From contig JAGVAO010000059.1 of assembly GCA_020060235.1 (NCBI GenBank), positions 1 through 34,198 of the forward strand: 34,198 nt of DNA, given 5' to 3'. The notes under the pieces are model-generated. The model saw nothing but the letters and a program-made list of their open reading frames with translations. It ran no database searches and was not told where the DNA came from. Numbering within the stretch: the first letter of the stretch is position 1; the number at the start of each line of letters is the position of its first letter. This document shows positions 8,128 through 15,656 of this stretch, piece by piece. The position numbers and the translations under genes are program-made. The stretch comes from Anaerolineales bacterium. Lineage in GTDB: Bacteria > Chloroflexota > Anaerolineae > Anaerolineales > Villigracilaceae.

Positions 8128-9183
8128 TTAATCCAGCAGGTAGGCGACAATCCAGTTTGTCGTCGCTTCGAGCGCATTCATGTGGGTGCGTTCGTAGTTA
8201 TGGGAGGCATCGACGCCCGGGCCGATGAGGGCCACCGCCACGTTGCCGCCCGCGCGCCAGAATGCGCCGCCGTCAGACCCGTAATTGGGGTAAATATCCA
8301 CTTTGTAGGGGATGTCGTATATCCCGGCCAGGCGGCGCAATTTTTGGCTCAGGCCGTGATGGTAAGGCCCGCCGCTGTCCTTGACGCACAGGGTGGCATG
8401 GGATTCGTCCGACTCCTGGCCCTCGCCGACGGCGGCCATATCGACCGTCACCAGTTCATGTACCTCGTCGGGAATCCCGGCGGAGGCGCCGTGCCCGACC
8501 TCCTCGTAATTGCTAAAGTGGAAGTAGGTTGTCTGGGCAGGTTTCATCCCGGCTTCGGTCAGGGTCTTGATGGCAGAGACCAGGTTGGCGACGCAGGCTT
8601 TGTCGTCAAGAAAGCGGGAGCGGATGAAACCTTCGGTGATTTCGGTGCGAGTGTCGAAAACCACGAAGTCACCCACCCGAATGCCCAGGGCGCGGGTTTC
8701 GTCGGCGCTGGCGGTTGGCGCATCAAGGCGGACTTCCATCGTTTCCTCACTGCGTTTGCCTTCGTGCGCCGCCGCCCCGTAAACATGCCCGGAGGCCTGT
8801 TGGAACAGGTATGAGCCACGCACCCGTTTGCCGTCCTGGGTCAGCACCCAGCAGCCCTCGGTTTCGACCCCGCCCATGACAAGACCACCAATGCGGGTCA
8901 GTTTCAGGCGTCCGCTGGGCTTGATTTCCTTGACCATTGCGCCGAGGGTATCCACATGGGCGGTCAGGGCGCGCGGGGCGTCGTTCTTGCGGCCCTCCCA
9001 ACGGGCCACGAGCGCGCCTTTGCGCGTGCGGCTCATCGTCAAGCCGGGAATGTTGAAAGATTCCAGTTCATCCTCGACAAGCGCTATCGCCGCTTCGGCG
9101 TGGCCGGTGGGCGAGGGCGTGTTCAGCAGGCGGACGAGGAAGTCAATCTGGTAGGGAGTGTTGACGGGGGGCAGGGAAGGCAT
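8128..9183 (-). CDS. M42-family metalloaminopeptidase-like protein
   Basis: The 351-residue protein belongs to the M42 (glutamyl/tetrahedral aminopeptidase, FrvX-like) group of cytosolic two-metal peptidases. Metal and catalytic residues are in order: His76 and Asp78 (TAHVDTLG), Asp193/Asp194 (FLDDKAC), Glu227/Glu228 (NYEEVGHG), Asp248 (VTVDMA) and His334 (YERTHMNALE). The insert between about 85 and 175 has the usual position of the M42 oligomerisation domain. All key residues being kept, the enzyme should be active on peptides; the exact specificity is not visible. It lies 24 bases after the thioesterase stop with AAAGGA upstream of its ATG, in the same leftward set. Confidence 0.88.
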   Translation of the reverse strand: MPSLPPVNTPYQIDFLVRLLNTPSPTGHAEAAIALVEDELESFNIPGLTMSRTRKGALVARWEGRKNDAPRALTAHVDTLGAMVKEIKPSGRLKLTRIGGLVMGGVETEGCWVLTQDGKRVRGSYLFQQASGHVYGAAAHEGKRSEETMEVRLDAPTASADETRALGIRVGDFVVFDTRTEITEGFIRSRFLDDKACVANLVSAIKTLTEAGMKPAQTTYFHFSNYEEVGHGASAGIPDEVHELVTVDMAAVGEGQESDESHATLCVKDSGGPYHHGLSQKLRRLAGIYDIPYKVDIYPNYGSDGGAFWRAGGNVAVALIGPGVDASHNYERTHMNALEATTNWIVAYLLD

Positions 9184-9207
9184 TTAACAGTCCTTTCGGA
9201 GGAGGAT

Positions 9208-9624
9208 TTACGCTTCAAAGCGGGCAATTTTTTCACGCCACGTCGCTGGGATGGGCAGTGTGGTACCGCTGTGGTAATCGTAGGTGACCAGCACGACCTC
9301 GCCTTCGGCCATCATCGGGCCGCCGGGGCCGTTCATCAGGCATTGTGCGACGGTCAAGGATTTGTTGCCCATCTTGACGGTTTTGACCCCGACGCGGGCG
9401 TCCATGCCCCATAGTACTGGGGCGCGAAAAGCAATATGGACATCGGCCAGGATGACGCCGATGTCCATAAAAGATTGTTCGCCTGAAAAAAGCTCGAGAT
9501 GACGCAGGTATTGGATGCGGGCTTGCTCGAAGTAAGTCAGGAATTTTGCGTTATTGAGATGCCCCTGCGCGTCGATATCGGCATAGCGCACCTCGATGGG
9601 ATGATAAAAGCGGTAGTCGGTCAT
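9208..9624 (-). CDS. Hotdog-fold acyl-CoA thioesterase (4HBT-like)
   Basis: The 138-residue protein is a full-length 4-hydroxybenzoyl-CoA-thioesterase-type single hotdog domain. The helix signature R-Y-A-D-I-D-x-Q-G-H-L-N-N at residues 13-25 followed by YFEQARIQYL is diagnostic; the Asp in it is the catalytic carboxylate in this family. The enzyme hydrolyses an acyl- or aryl-CoA in the cytosol; the substrate cannot be read from sequence. The gene lies 21 bases after the CRP-like regulator, but has a TATAAT exactly 7 bases before its ATG and no ribosome binding site, so it may also be transcribed alone as a leaderless mRNA. Confidence 0.88.
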   Translation of the reverse strand: MTDYRFYHPIEVRYADIDAQGHLNNAKFLTYFEQARIQYLRHLELFSGEQSFMDIGVILADVHIAFRAPVLWGMDARVGVKTVKMGNKSLTVAQCLMNGPGGPMMAEGEVVLVTYDYHSGTTLPIPATWREKIARFEA

Positions 9625-9631
9625 GCCGGGA

Positions 9632-9637
9632 ATTATA
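9632..9637 (-). promoter_or_regulatory. Leaderless-type -10 box of the thioesterase gene
   Basis: On the minus strand TATAAT is followed by 7 bases and then ATG 9624. A start of transcription at or next to the A of ATG is expected. No -35 match is seen at the normal spacing. Confidence 0.5.
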
Positions 9638-9645
9638 CATAAAAA

Positions 9646-10359
9646 CTACCTGCAATACTTTGCCAGTCCGTCGCGGCTTTGCACGACGATTTTACCTGCC
9701 GCGGTCAGCGAAATAAATTCCTGCTCGCGGAAGAAGACCATCACCTGGTTGACGCGTTTGCGCGAGGCCCCGACCAGGTCGGCGATGTCGCTCTGGGTCA
9801 GGTGAATGGGAATCAGCACCGATTCGTCTTCGCCGCGCTCGCCGTATTTTTCGGCAAATGCCAATAGCTGGCGCGCCACCCGCCCGTAAACATCCATTGT
9901 TGCCAGGGCCTGGATGAGTTCGTTGTTCAGCCGCACCCTGGCGGTCAGAATCCGCACCAGGTTGTGGGCCACCGGCGGGAAGTCGGACAGGATTTGCTGG
10001 AAAGCGGCCTTGTCCATCCATAGCAGGAGCGAATCTTCGAGGGTAATGGCGCTGGCCGAGCGCCCGGCGCTGTCTATCAGGCTCATTTCGCCTAGGGTGT
10101 CGCCAGCGCCGATGATGGAAAGCACCACGTCGCGCCCGTCAGCCTGCTCGATGTGAATTTTGACCGTGCCGTGCAGGATGACGTAGACGGCCTCGCCCGG
10201 CTGCTCGGCGGTGATGATACTCGCCCCGGCGTTGAACAGGCGTCGGTGGGCGCGCGCGGCTATCCAGTTCAGTTCCGAATCTTTCAGGCCTTCAAAAAGC
10301 GGAATGAAGGAGAGGATGTTGCGGGTATCGTCTGTGCGGGTCTCGGTCATACGTAACAT
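9646..10359 (-). CDS. CRP/FNR-family transcription regulator, CRP-like
   Basis: I start at ATG 10359 (237 residues) because AAAGGA precedes it at a good distance and the start falls 4 bases after the stop of the preceding gene; a start at 10407 would overlap that gene by 44 bases. Residues 14-135 form a cyclic-nucleotide-binding domain with the phosphate-binding cassette GEMSLIDSAGRSAS (90-103). In it Glu91, Arg100 and Ser101 match the residues that hold cAMP in E. coli CRP. Residues 150-230 hold the winged helix-turn-helix (LTQSDIADLVGASRKRVNQV at 187-206). There are no N-terminal cysteines, so it is not an FNR-type Fe-S sensor. It probably controls its own gene cluster in response to a nucleotide or to redox state via another route. 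Confidence 0.9.
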   Translation of the reverse strand: MLRMTETRTDDTRNILSFIPLFEGLKDSELNWIAARAHRRLFNAGASIITAEQPGEAVYVILHGTVKIHIEQADGRDVVLSIIGAGDTLGEMSLIDSAGRSASAITLEDSLLLWMDKAAFQQILSDFPPVAHNLVRILTARVRLNNELIQALATMDVYGRVARQLLAFAEKYGERGEDESVLIPIHLTQSDIADLVGASRKRVNQVMVFFREQEFISLTAAGKIVVQSRDGLAKYCR

Positions 10360-10363
10360 GATT

Positions 10364-11344
10364 TTACATCCTTTCCTCGCTGAGCGAGAGATTATCTCGT
10401 TGGACAATTTTGGCTGTGGACAGGGCGGCTTCCTGTTCCCTGGCTGTCAGCGACACTTCCAACCCTTCGCGGGCCGAAAATGCGGCGGGGAAGATAGCCT
10501 GGGCTTGCGCTTCCAGCCCTTTCAGGGTGGCGTCGTCGTAGTTTGGGTCGTGGTGAAAGAGCGCAAGTTGCTTTGCCCCGGCGGCCAGGGCCAGTTCGCA
10601 GGCCATTTGCGGGGTCGAGTGGCCGAATCCCTGGGTGGCAGGCAGGCCGGGGATTTGGCCGTGATAGTGCCCTTCGGCGTACTGCGCGTCGTGGATGAGC
10701 AGGTCGGCGTTGCGGGCAAAGGCTGCCAGCCGCCGGTCGCCGCCGACGTAGCCTTCGGTGTCGCTGGCGTAGACCACCGAGAGTCCGCGCCACTCGATGC
10801 GATAGATGAAGACGCCGCCCGGGTGCGCATAGGATTTCATTAATCGGATGCACAGGCTCCGGGCGCAGTCTGCCCCGTTTTTTGCCAGCCGCACCTCGTC
10901 CTCCACCAAAATGACATCCGTCTCGGTCAGTGAACGGAACTCTTTGGCGGCGTTCATATCCCGCAGGGTGACGGGGAAGGCCGGCGGCTGCTGGTTGTGG
11001 GCCAGCAAATCTTCGAGCGCCTGTTCCGAAGCGCCGGGGCCGAACAGGTGCAGGCGCGATGCCGGGTTGTAGGCCGGGCTAAAAAACGGAAATCCCTGGG
11101 TGTGGTCATGGTGAAGGTGGCTGAAAAGCAGCACGGCCCGAAGCGGCTGCCTGTTCTGCGCGGTCCGCCGGGAGAGTTCGCGCCCCAGCGGGATGATGCC
11201 TGTTCCGGCATCCAGGATGACGACCTGCGCCCCGGCGCGGATTTCGACACAGGCGGTGTTGCCGCCAAACGCGACCGTGTCTTGCCCCGGCGTGGGATAA
11301 CTGCCGCGCACGCCCCAGAATTTGACTGTCAGGTTATCGTTCAT
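10364..11344 (-). CDS. Metallo-beta-lactamase-fold hydrolase (PhnP/RNase Z-like branch)
   Basis: The 326-residue protein starts with VKFWGVRGSYPTPG, a hallmark of the Lactamase_B_2 group that includes PhnP and cyclic-diester phosphodiesterases. Metal ligands are visible: His76-x-His78-x-Asp80-His81 (SHLHHDH), then His173 or His218, Asp195 (YASDTEG), His242 (GHSTP) and His264/265 (FHHDP). This suggests a two-zinc cytosolic phosphodiesterase, possibly acting on a cyclic nucleotide or cyclic phosphate. Because the gene is directly upstream of, and nearly touching, a cAMP-type regulator, a role in removing that regulator's ligand is an attractive but unproven idea. AAGGAGG precedes ATG 11344. It is the first gene of the leftward set. 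Confidence 0.85.
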   Translation of the reverse strand: MNDNLTVKFWGVRGSYPTPGQDTVAFGGNTACVEIRAGAQVVILDAGTGIIPLGRELSRRTAQNRQPLRAVLLFSHLHHDHTQGFPFFSPAYNPASRLHLFGPGASEQALEDLLAHNQQPPAFPVTLRDMNAAKEFRSLTETDVILVEDEVRLAKNGADCARSLCIRLMKSYAHPGGVFIYRIEWRGLSVVYASDTEGYVGGDRRLAAFARNADLLIHDAQYAEGHYHGQIPGLPATQGFGHSTPQMACELALAAGAKQLALFHHDPNYDDATLKGLEAQAQAIFPAAFSAREGLEVSLTAREQEAALSTAKIVQRDNLSLSEERM

Positions 11345-11422
11345 CGCATCCTCCTTGCTTGTTTGTGACTATATTGTCCGTTTTTGCGCGAATGTTCACA
11401 AGGAAAGATGGCACATGCCGGG

Positions 11423-11438
11423 TGGGAAATATTTCCCA
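11423..11438. promoter_or_regulatory. Perfect 16-bp palindrome in the divergent intergenic region
   Basis: TGGGAAATATTTCCCA is a perfect inverted repeat between the hydrolase/regulator cluster and the glycosyltransferase gene. Its centre is about 70 bp upstream of the expected glycosyltransferase start and about 85 bp before the leftward ATG. It may bind a dimeric regulator; the CRP-like protein is one candidate, though the half-site differs from the TGTGA of E. coli CRP. Confidence 0.45.
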
Positions 11439-11488
11439 GAGACTTTTGCGATTTCAGACAAAAATGCGCAAATTACGGGTGGGGCGGG

Positions 11489-11494
11489 TATAAT
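11489..11494 (+). promoter_or_regulatory. -10 box of the glycan cluster, near-leaderless
   Basis: TATAAT lies 11 bases before ATG 11506, so the mRNA leader would be about 4-5 bases, and no ribosome binding site is present. No -35 box is evident, which fits activator-dependent transcription. Confidence 0.55.
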
Positions 11495-11505
11495 CGCTCA
11501 ATCCT

Positions 11506-12663
11506 ATGAAAATCCTGACCGTTCTCACTTATTATCGCCCGCACACCTCCGGGTTGACGATTTATGCCGAACGGCTGGCTGAGGCTTTTGCCCGGCGCGG
11601 TCACCAGGTCACCGTTTTGACCTCCCACTTCGACAAGTCGACCCCGGCGGAGGAAGTTTGCAACGGGGTACGGATTGTGCGCGCCCCGGTCATGTTCCGG
11701 GTCAGCAAGGGCGTCATCATGCCAACCTTCGGCTGGCTGGCCTGGAAGTATGTTGCCGGGCACGATGTGGTGCAAATGCACCTGCCGCAGTTCGATGCGC
11801 CAGGTTTTGCCATGCGCGCCCGCTTGATGGGCAAACTTGCTGTGCTGACGTACCACTGCGACCTGCTGCTGCCGAAGGGACTGCTCAATCGGGTTGTCAA
11901 TACGGTGGTTGATTTCCAGAACCACATGGCAGCCCTGCTCGCCAACCACATTGTGACGTACACCCAGGATTACGCCGACCACTCGCCCTTTCTCTCGCGC
12001 TATGCCGATAAACTGACTCCCATCCTGCCGCCGGTGGTGTTGCCCACCCCGCCCGACGGGGCAGTGGAGGCTTTTGCGCGCGAGCACAAGGTTGCCGAGC
12101 GCCGCCCCGTGATAGGCATGGCGACCCGTTTTGCCAGTGAAAAGGGTGTCGAAATCCTGCTGGCGGCCCTGCCTGCTATTTTGGAAAAATATCCCAACGC
12201 CCAGGTTTTATTTGCCGGCCAGCACGAGAATGTGATGGGCGAGCAGGCATATTTCGAGCGACTTGCGCCGACCATCCGCAAGTATGAGGCCAGCGGCAAT
12301 TGGACGTTCCTCGGCGTGCTCAATCCGGCCCAGATGGCAGCCTATTACCCCAACCTGGATGTGCTGGTGGTTCCGAGCCTGAACTCGACCGAAGCCTTTG
12401 GCCTGGTGCAAATCGAGGCAATGATGAATGGCACGCCGAGCATCGCCTCGTCGCTGCCGGGGGTGCGTCGCCCGGCCCAGATGACCGGCATGGGCAAAAT
12501 CGTCCCGATTGGCGATTCTGCCGCGCTGGCCGAAGCCATCCTGGATGTGCTGGCCGAGCCTGAAAAGTACCGCCGCGACCCGCAGGAAATTGCCCGCCCC
12601 TATGACCCCGACAGCGTTGCTGTTGCCTACGAAGAACTCTTTGCAAAATTGGGTAAAAAATAA
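11506..12663 (+). CDS. GT4-family glycosyltransferase (GT-B fold)
   Basis: The 385-residue protein begins with MKILTVLTYYRPHTSGLTIY, the first strand and Gly loop of GT4 enzymes, followed by RGHQVTVLTS. The C-terminal nucleotide-sugar domain has ATRFASEKGVEILL (Arg208 and Lys213, expected to contact the donor diphosphate) and the EX7E motif Glu296-AFGLVQI-Glu304. The enzyme should transfer a sugar from a nucleotide donor, with retention, on the cytosolic side, probably to a lipid-linked or membrane acceptor. There is no signal peptide or membrane span. It opens a 14-kb cluster of membrane glycosyltransferase-like genes and is followed after 2 bases by a methyltransferase, so both likely work on the same glycan. 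Confidence 0.9.
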   Translation: MKILTVLTYYRPHTSGLTIYAERLAEAFARRGHQVTVLTSHFDKSTPAEEVCNGVRIVRAPVMFRVSKGVIMPTFGWLAWKYVAGHDVVQMHLPQFDAPGFAMRARLMGKLAVLTYHCDLLLPKGLLNRVVNTVVDFQNHMAALLANHIVTYTQDYADHSPFLSRYADKLTPILPPVVLPTPPDGAVEAFAREHKVAERRPVIGMATRFASEKGVEILLAALPAILEKYPNAQVLFAGQHENVMGEQAYFERLAPTIRKYEASGNWTFLGVLNPAQMAAYYPNLDVLVVPSLNSTEAFGLVQIEAMMNGTPSIASSLPGVRRPAQMTGMGKIVPIGDSAALAEAILDVLAEPEKYRRDPQEIARPYDPDSVAVAYEELFAKLGKK

Positions 12664-12665
12664 CC

Positions 12666-13460
12666 ATGACTTCAGCGGACAAGGATTTTCTCTACCTGCA
12701 CACCAACAGTCTGCCCTATTTTCGCGGATTGCTGCGGGCGGTCGAATCGCGCTTCTACCTGGATATTGAACTGGCCTCGCCGACCCTCGATGTGGGTTGC
12801 GGCGATGGCCACTTTGCCAGCCTGACCTTTGACCGTCCGCTGGAGGTCGGCCTCGACCCCTGGCACGAGCCGATTCACGAGGCGAAGCAATACAACGCCT
12901 ACGACCTGCTGGTCGAAGCCGACGGCGGGAAGATGCCGTACGAGGATGGGCGGTTTGCCAGCGCGGTCAGCAATTCGGTGCTGGAGCACATTCCGCACCT
13001 GGATGTTGTTCTGGCCGAAACGGCGCGGGTTTTGAAGCCGGGGGCCTTGTTTGTTTTCTGTGTTCCCAACCATAACTTCCTGCCCAGCCTGTCGGTGGCG
13101 CGTTTTTTCGATGCCATCGGCCTGAAAGCGCTTGCTGCTTCCTACCGAGCCTTCTTTAATAAGATTTCGCGCCACCATCACTGCGACGACCCGCAGACCT
13201 GGCAGGCGCGCCTCGAAAAGGCCGGGTTTAAAATCGAGAAGTACTGGCATTATTTTTCCCCTGCCGCGCTTTCGGTGCTGGAGTGGGGACATTATTTTGG
13301 CCTGCCCTCGCTGGTCAGCAAAAAACTGTTCGGGCGCTGGCTTCTCGTGCCTGCGCGCTGGAATTTGGCCCCCTTGCTGGCCTTCCTGTGCCGTTATTAC
13401 GATGAGCCAATTCCGCAGGAGAAGGGTGCTTACACCTTCTATATTGCCCGGCGCGTCTGA
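12666..13460 (+). CDS. SAM-dependent class I methyltransferase
   Basis: The 264-residue protein has motif I LDVGCGDGHF at 41-50, the acidic residue after strand 2 (Asp64 in VGLDPW), and the segment SNSVLEHIPHLDVVLAE then RVLKPGALFVF (103-131) typical of Methyltransf_11 enzymes. The acceptor is not shown by sequence. The C-terminal 80 residues carry a long amphipathic/hydrophobic part (EWGHYFGLPSLVSKK, WNLAPLLAF) that may dock it to the membrane. It starts 2 bases after the GT4 gene, so methylation of a sugar on a lipid-linked glycan is the likely job; methylation of a polyprenyl or quinone-like lipid is possible as well. Confidence 0.85.
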   Translation: MTSADKDFLYLHTNSLPYFRGLLRAVESRFYLDIELASPTLDVGCGDGHFASLTFDRPLEVGLDPWHEPIHEAKQYNAYDLLVEADGGKMPYEDGRFASAVSNSVLEHIPHLDVVLAETARVLKPGALFVFCVPNHNFLPSLSVARFFDAIGLKALAASYRAFFNKISRHHHCDDPQTWQARLEKAGFKIEKYWHYFSPAALSVLEWGHYFGLPSLVSKKLFGRWLLVPARWNLAPLLAFLCRYYDEPIPQEKGAYTFYIARRV

Positions 13461-13508
13461 TTTTTGTCAATAATTTTTTAGCACTGCCCAAAGAGAAGAG
13501 ACTTAACT

Positions 13509-13526
13509 GGAGGAGACAGCCGTCTC
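13509..13526 (+). promoter_or_regulatory. Ribosome binding site followed by a small hairpin at the start codon
   Basis: GGAGGA at 13509-13514 is 12 bases from ATG 13527. GAGAC (13513-13517) and GTCTC (13522-13526) can pair around AGCC, which would cover the end of the binding site and bring it near the start codon. The stem is only 5 bp and may be chance. Confidence 0.35.
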
Positions 13527-15656
13527 ATGGAAGAACCGAGTGTCCTTGATTATCTAAAAGCGAAACTAACCCCCTGGTCGCATGAAAAAATAGAGATTCC
13601 TTCTGCCGAGGATGAGCCGCTGCAGGCTTCCCCGGCGCGTGAACTGCCCCTGCCTGGCAAGTCTGATTCGCGCAAACCGTTGCCCTGGCGCGCATTGCTG
13701 GCCCTGGCCCTGGCGATTGTGGCGCAGTCCTTCCTCGAGCCGCCCGCCGTGCTTGTGCCCCTGGCTGCGTTTTTGTACGCGCTGTCGCTGGGTTTTCTGG
13801 CCTGGGCGGCTTATGCGGGTGAGTGGGCCTTCCCGCGCCTGCGTGAGGAGAACCCTGCCGCAGACCCCGGACAGTTTCGCGGCATTTCGTTAATTGCGGC
13901 GGTGGTTTCGTCGGCGCTGGCTTTTATCTTTTTCCTGCTTGAAGACAATCGCTTTACTTCTCTGAATCTTTTCTTTTGGCTGGCGGCGATTGCGTTGTTT
14001 GTGCATGGATTGTGGCTTTCGGATGGCAAGAGTCTTTCCGTCCGATTCGACGATTTGCGCGGTTTCTTTGCGCGCCGTGAGTGGGTCATCCCCGTGACGC
14101 GCTGGACCCTGCTCTTGCTGGCTGTCTGGGGCCTCGCCTTGTTTTTCCGCTTTTCCGAGATTGACACCGTCCCTGCCCAGCCGTTTAGCGACCATGCCGA
14201 AAAATTGCTTGATGTTTATGATTTAACCCAGGGGCAGCACAAAGTCTTTTTCGAGCGTAACACGGGCCGTGAATTCCTCCAGTTTTACCTGACGGCCTTT
14301 GTTGCCTGGCTGTTTGGCACCGACCTGTCTTTCCTCAGCCTGAAAATCGGCACTGCTCTGATAGGATTCCTGACTCTTCCCTATATTTACCTGCTTGGTA
14401 AGGAGGTCGGCAACAAGCGCATTGCCTTGTTTGCCCTGGCCTTTGCCGCGATTGCCTATTGGCCGAACGTCATCAGCCGGGTTGGTTTGCGCTATCCGCT
14501 TTACCCGCTGTTTGCCGCGCCGGTGCTCTTCTACCTCCTACGCGGACTGCGCACCCAAAACCGCAACGATTTCATCATGGCTGGCCTGTTTCTCGGCCTG
14601 GGGCTGCACGGCTATAGCCCTTTCCGCTTTGTGCCAATTGCGGTGCTCATTATTTTTGGCGTTTACCTGCTGCACCAGCGCGCCCCTGAATTGCGCCAGC
14701 AGGTGTTAATGATGCTCTCGCTGGTAATTTTTGCTTCCACGCTGGTTTTCCTGCCCCTGCTGGCTTACGGATTGCAGAATCCCGGCGCGGTTGCTTATCG
14801 CTCCCTGACCCGCCTGGCGGAGACCGAGCGGGCATTCCCCGGCCCTCCGCTGGAAATTTTCTTCGAAAACCTGAAAAGCGCCCTGTTGATGTTCAACTAC
14901 GACAATGGCAACGTCTGGGTGCATTCCGTCACCATGCGCCCGGCGCTGGATGTCATTTCGGCGGCGCTCTTTGCCCTCGGCTTTTTCATGCTCCTGGCGC
15001 GCTACCTGTCCCGGCGCGATTGGCGCGACCTGACCCTCTTGCTGGGTATTCCGTTGCTGTTGATGCCCTCCGTCCTGTCGCTAGCCTTCCCGTCCGAAAA
15101 TCCCGCCCTGAACCGCGCGGGTGGCGCTTATGTGATTGTCTTTGTCATGCTGGCCTTCGCACTCGACGGCGTGTTTACCGGAATCCGGCGCGCGGGTTGG
15201 CGCGTCCTCGCGGCTACACTGGTAACGGCTCTCTTTCTCGTCTCCGTTGTTTTGAATTACGGGCTGGTCTTCGAGCGTTATGCCAGCCAGTTCCGCTCGG
15301 CTATCTGGAATACCTCCGACATTTCCGCGCAGGTCAACGCCTTTGAACTGGCGGGTAATTCGCGCTACAATGCCTGGGTGCTTCCATACCCGCACTGGGT
15401 GGATACCCGCCTGGTGGGAGTCATGCTTGGCGACCCGACCTATGACCCCGTTCTGTGGCCCGACCAGGTTGGTGATACGGTTTACCGGGCTGGCAATAAA
15501 CTCTTCTTTATCAAGCAGGATGATTTCGATTCGTTAACCCTGCTCCGCCAGGTTTATCCGCAGGGCGCGTTGAGTTATTACCGCGCCGCGCCTGATTTAC
15601 TCGGCAAAGATTTCTGGGTCTTTTCCGTCCCCGATAACAGAATAGGTTTGCCCTGA
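13527..15656 (+). CDS. GT39-like polytopic glycosyltransferase
   Basis: The 709-residue protein has a hydrophilic N-terminal 50 residues, then about a dozen hydrophobic helices, and ends in a soluble part (about 590-709). After the helix ending LALFFRFSEIDTVPAQPF comes SDHAEKLLDVYDL (221-233). This is the place of the acidic motif that in PMT/ArnT-type GT-C enzymes sits in the first external loop (here Asp222 and Glu225). LLGKEVGNKRIALFALAFAA and ISRVGLRYPLYPLFAAPVLFYLL are typical of GT39-like proteins. Such enzymes take a sugar from a polyprenyl phosphate carrier outside the membrane and transfer it to protein or lipid. Its last base is the first base of the next ATG, so the two are translationally coupled. 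Donor and acceptor are unknown. Confidence 0.8.
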   Translation: MEEPSVLDYLKAKLTPWSHEKIEIPSAEDEPLQASPARELPLPGKSDSRKPLPWRALLALALAIVAQSFLEPPAVLVPLAAFLYALSLGFLAWAAYAGEWAFPRLREENPAADPGQFRGISLIAAVVSSALAFIFFLLEDNRFTSLNLFFWLAAIALFVHGLWLSDGKSLSVRFDDLRGFFARREWVIPVTRWTLLLLAVWGLALFFRFSEIDTVPAQPFSDHAEKLLDVYDLTQGQHKVFFERNTGREFLQFYLTAFVAWLFGTDLSFLSLKIGTALIGFLTLPYIYLLGKEVGNKRIALFALAFAAIAYWPNVISRVGLRYPLYPLFAAPVLFYLLRGLRTQNRNDFIMAGLFLGLGLHGYSPFRFVPIAVLIIFGVYLLHQRAPELRQQVLMMLSLVIFASTLVFLPLLAYGLQNPGAVAYRSLTRLAETERAFPGPPLEIFFENLKSALLMFNYDNGNVWVHSVTMRPALDVISAALFALGFFMLLARYLSRRDWRDLTLLLGIPLLLMPSVLSLAFPSENPALNRAGGAYVIVFVMLAFALDGVFTGIRRAGWRVLAATLVTALFLVSVVLNYGLVFERYASQFRSAIWNTSDISAQVNAFELAGNSRYNAWVLPYPHWVDTRLVGVMLGDPTYDPVLWPDQVGDTVYRAGNKLFFIKQDDFDSLTLLRQVYPQGALSYYRAAPDLLGKDFWVFSVPDNRIGLP

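Noticed and set aside
9646-10359. FNR-type oxygen sensor
   Set aside because: There is no N-terminal cysteine cluster; the only Cys is near the C-terminal end, while cAMP-contact residues are kept.
10360-10407. Upstream start at 10407 for the CRP-like regulator
   Set aside because: It would overlap the preceding gene by 44 bases, and ATG 10359 has a good AAAGGA site and gives the normal family length.
11361-11400. CRP-type site TGTGA...TCACA
   Set aside because: TGTGA at 11365 and TCACA at 11396 are separated by 26 bases rather than 6, so they do not form one site.
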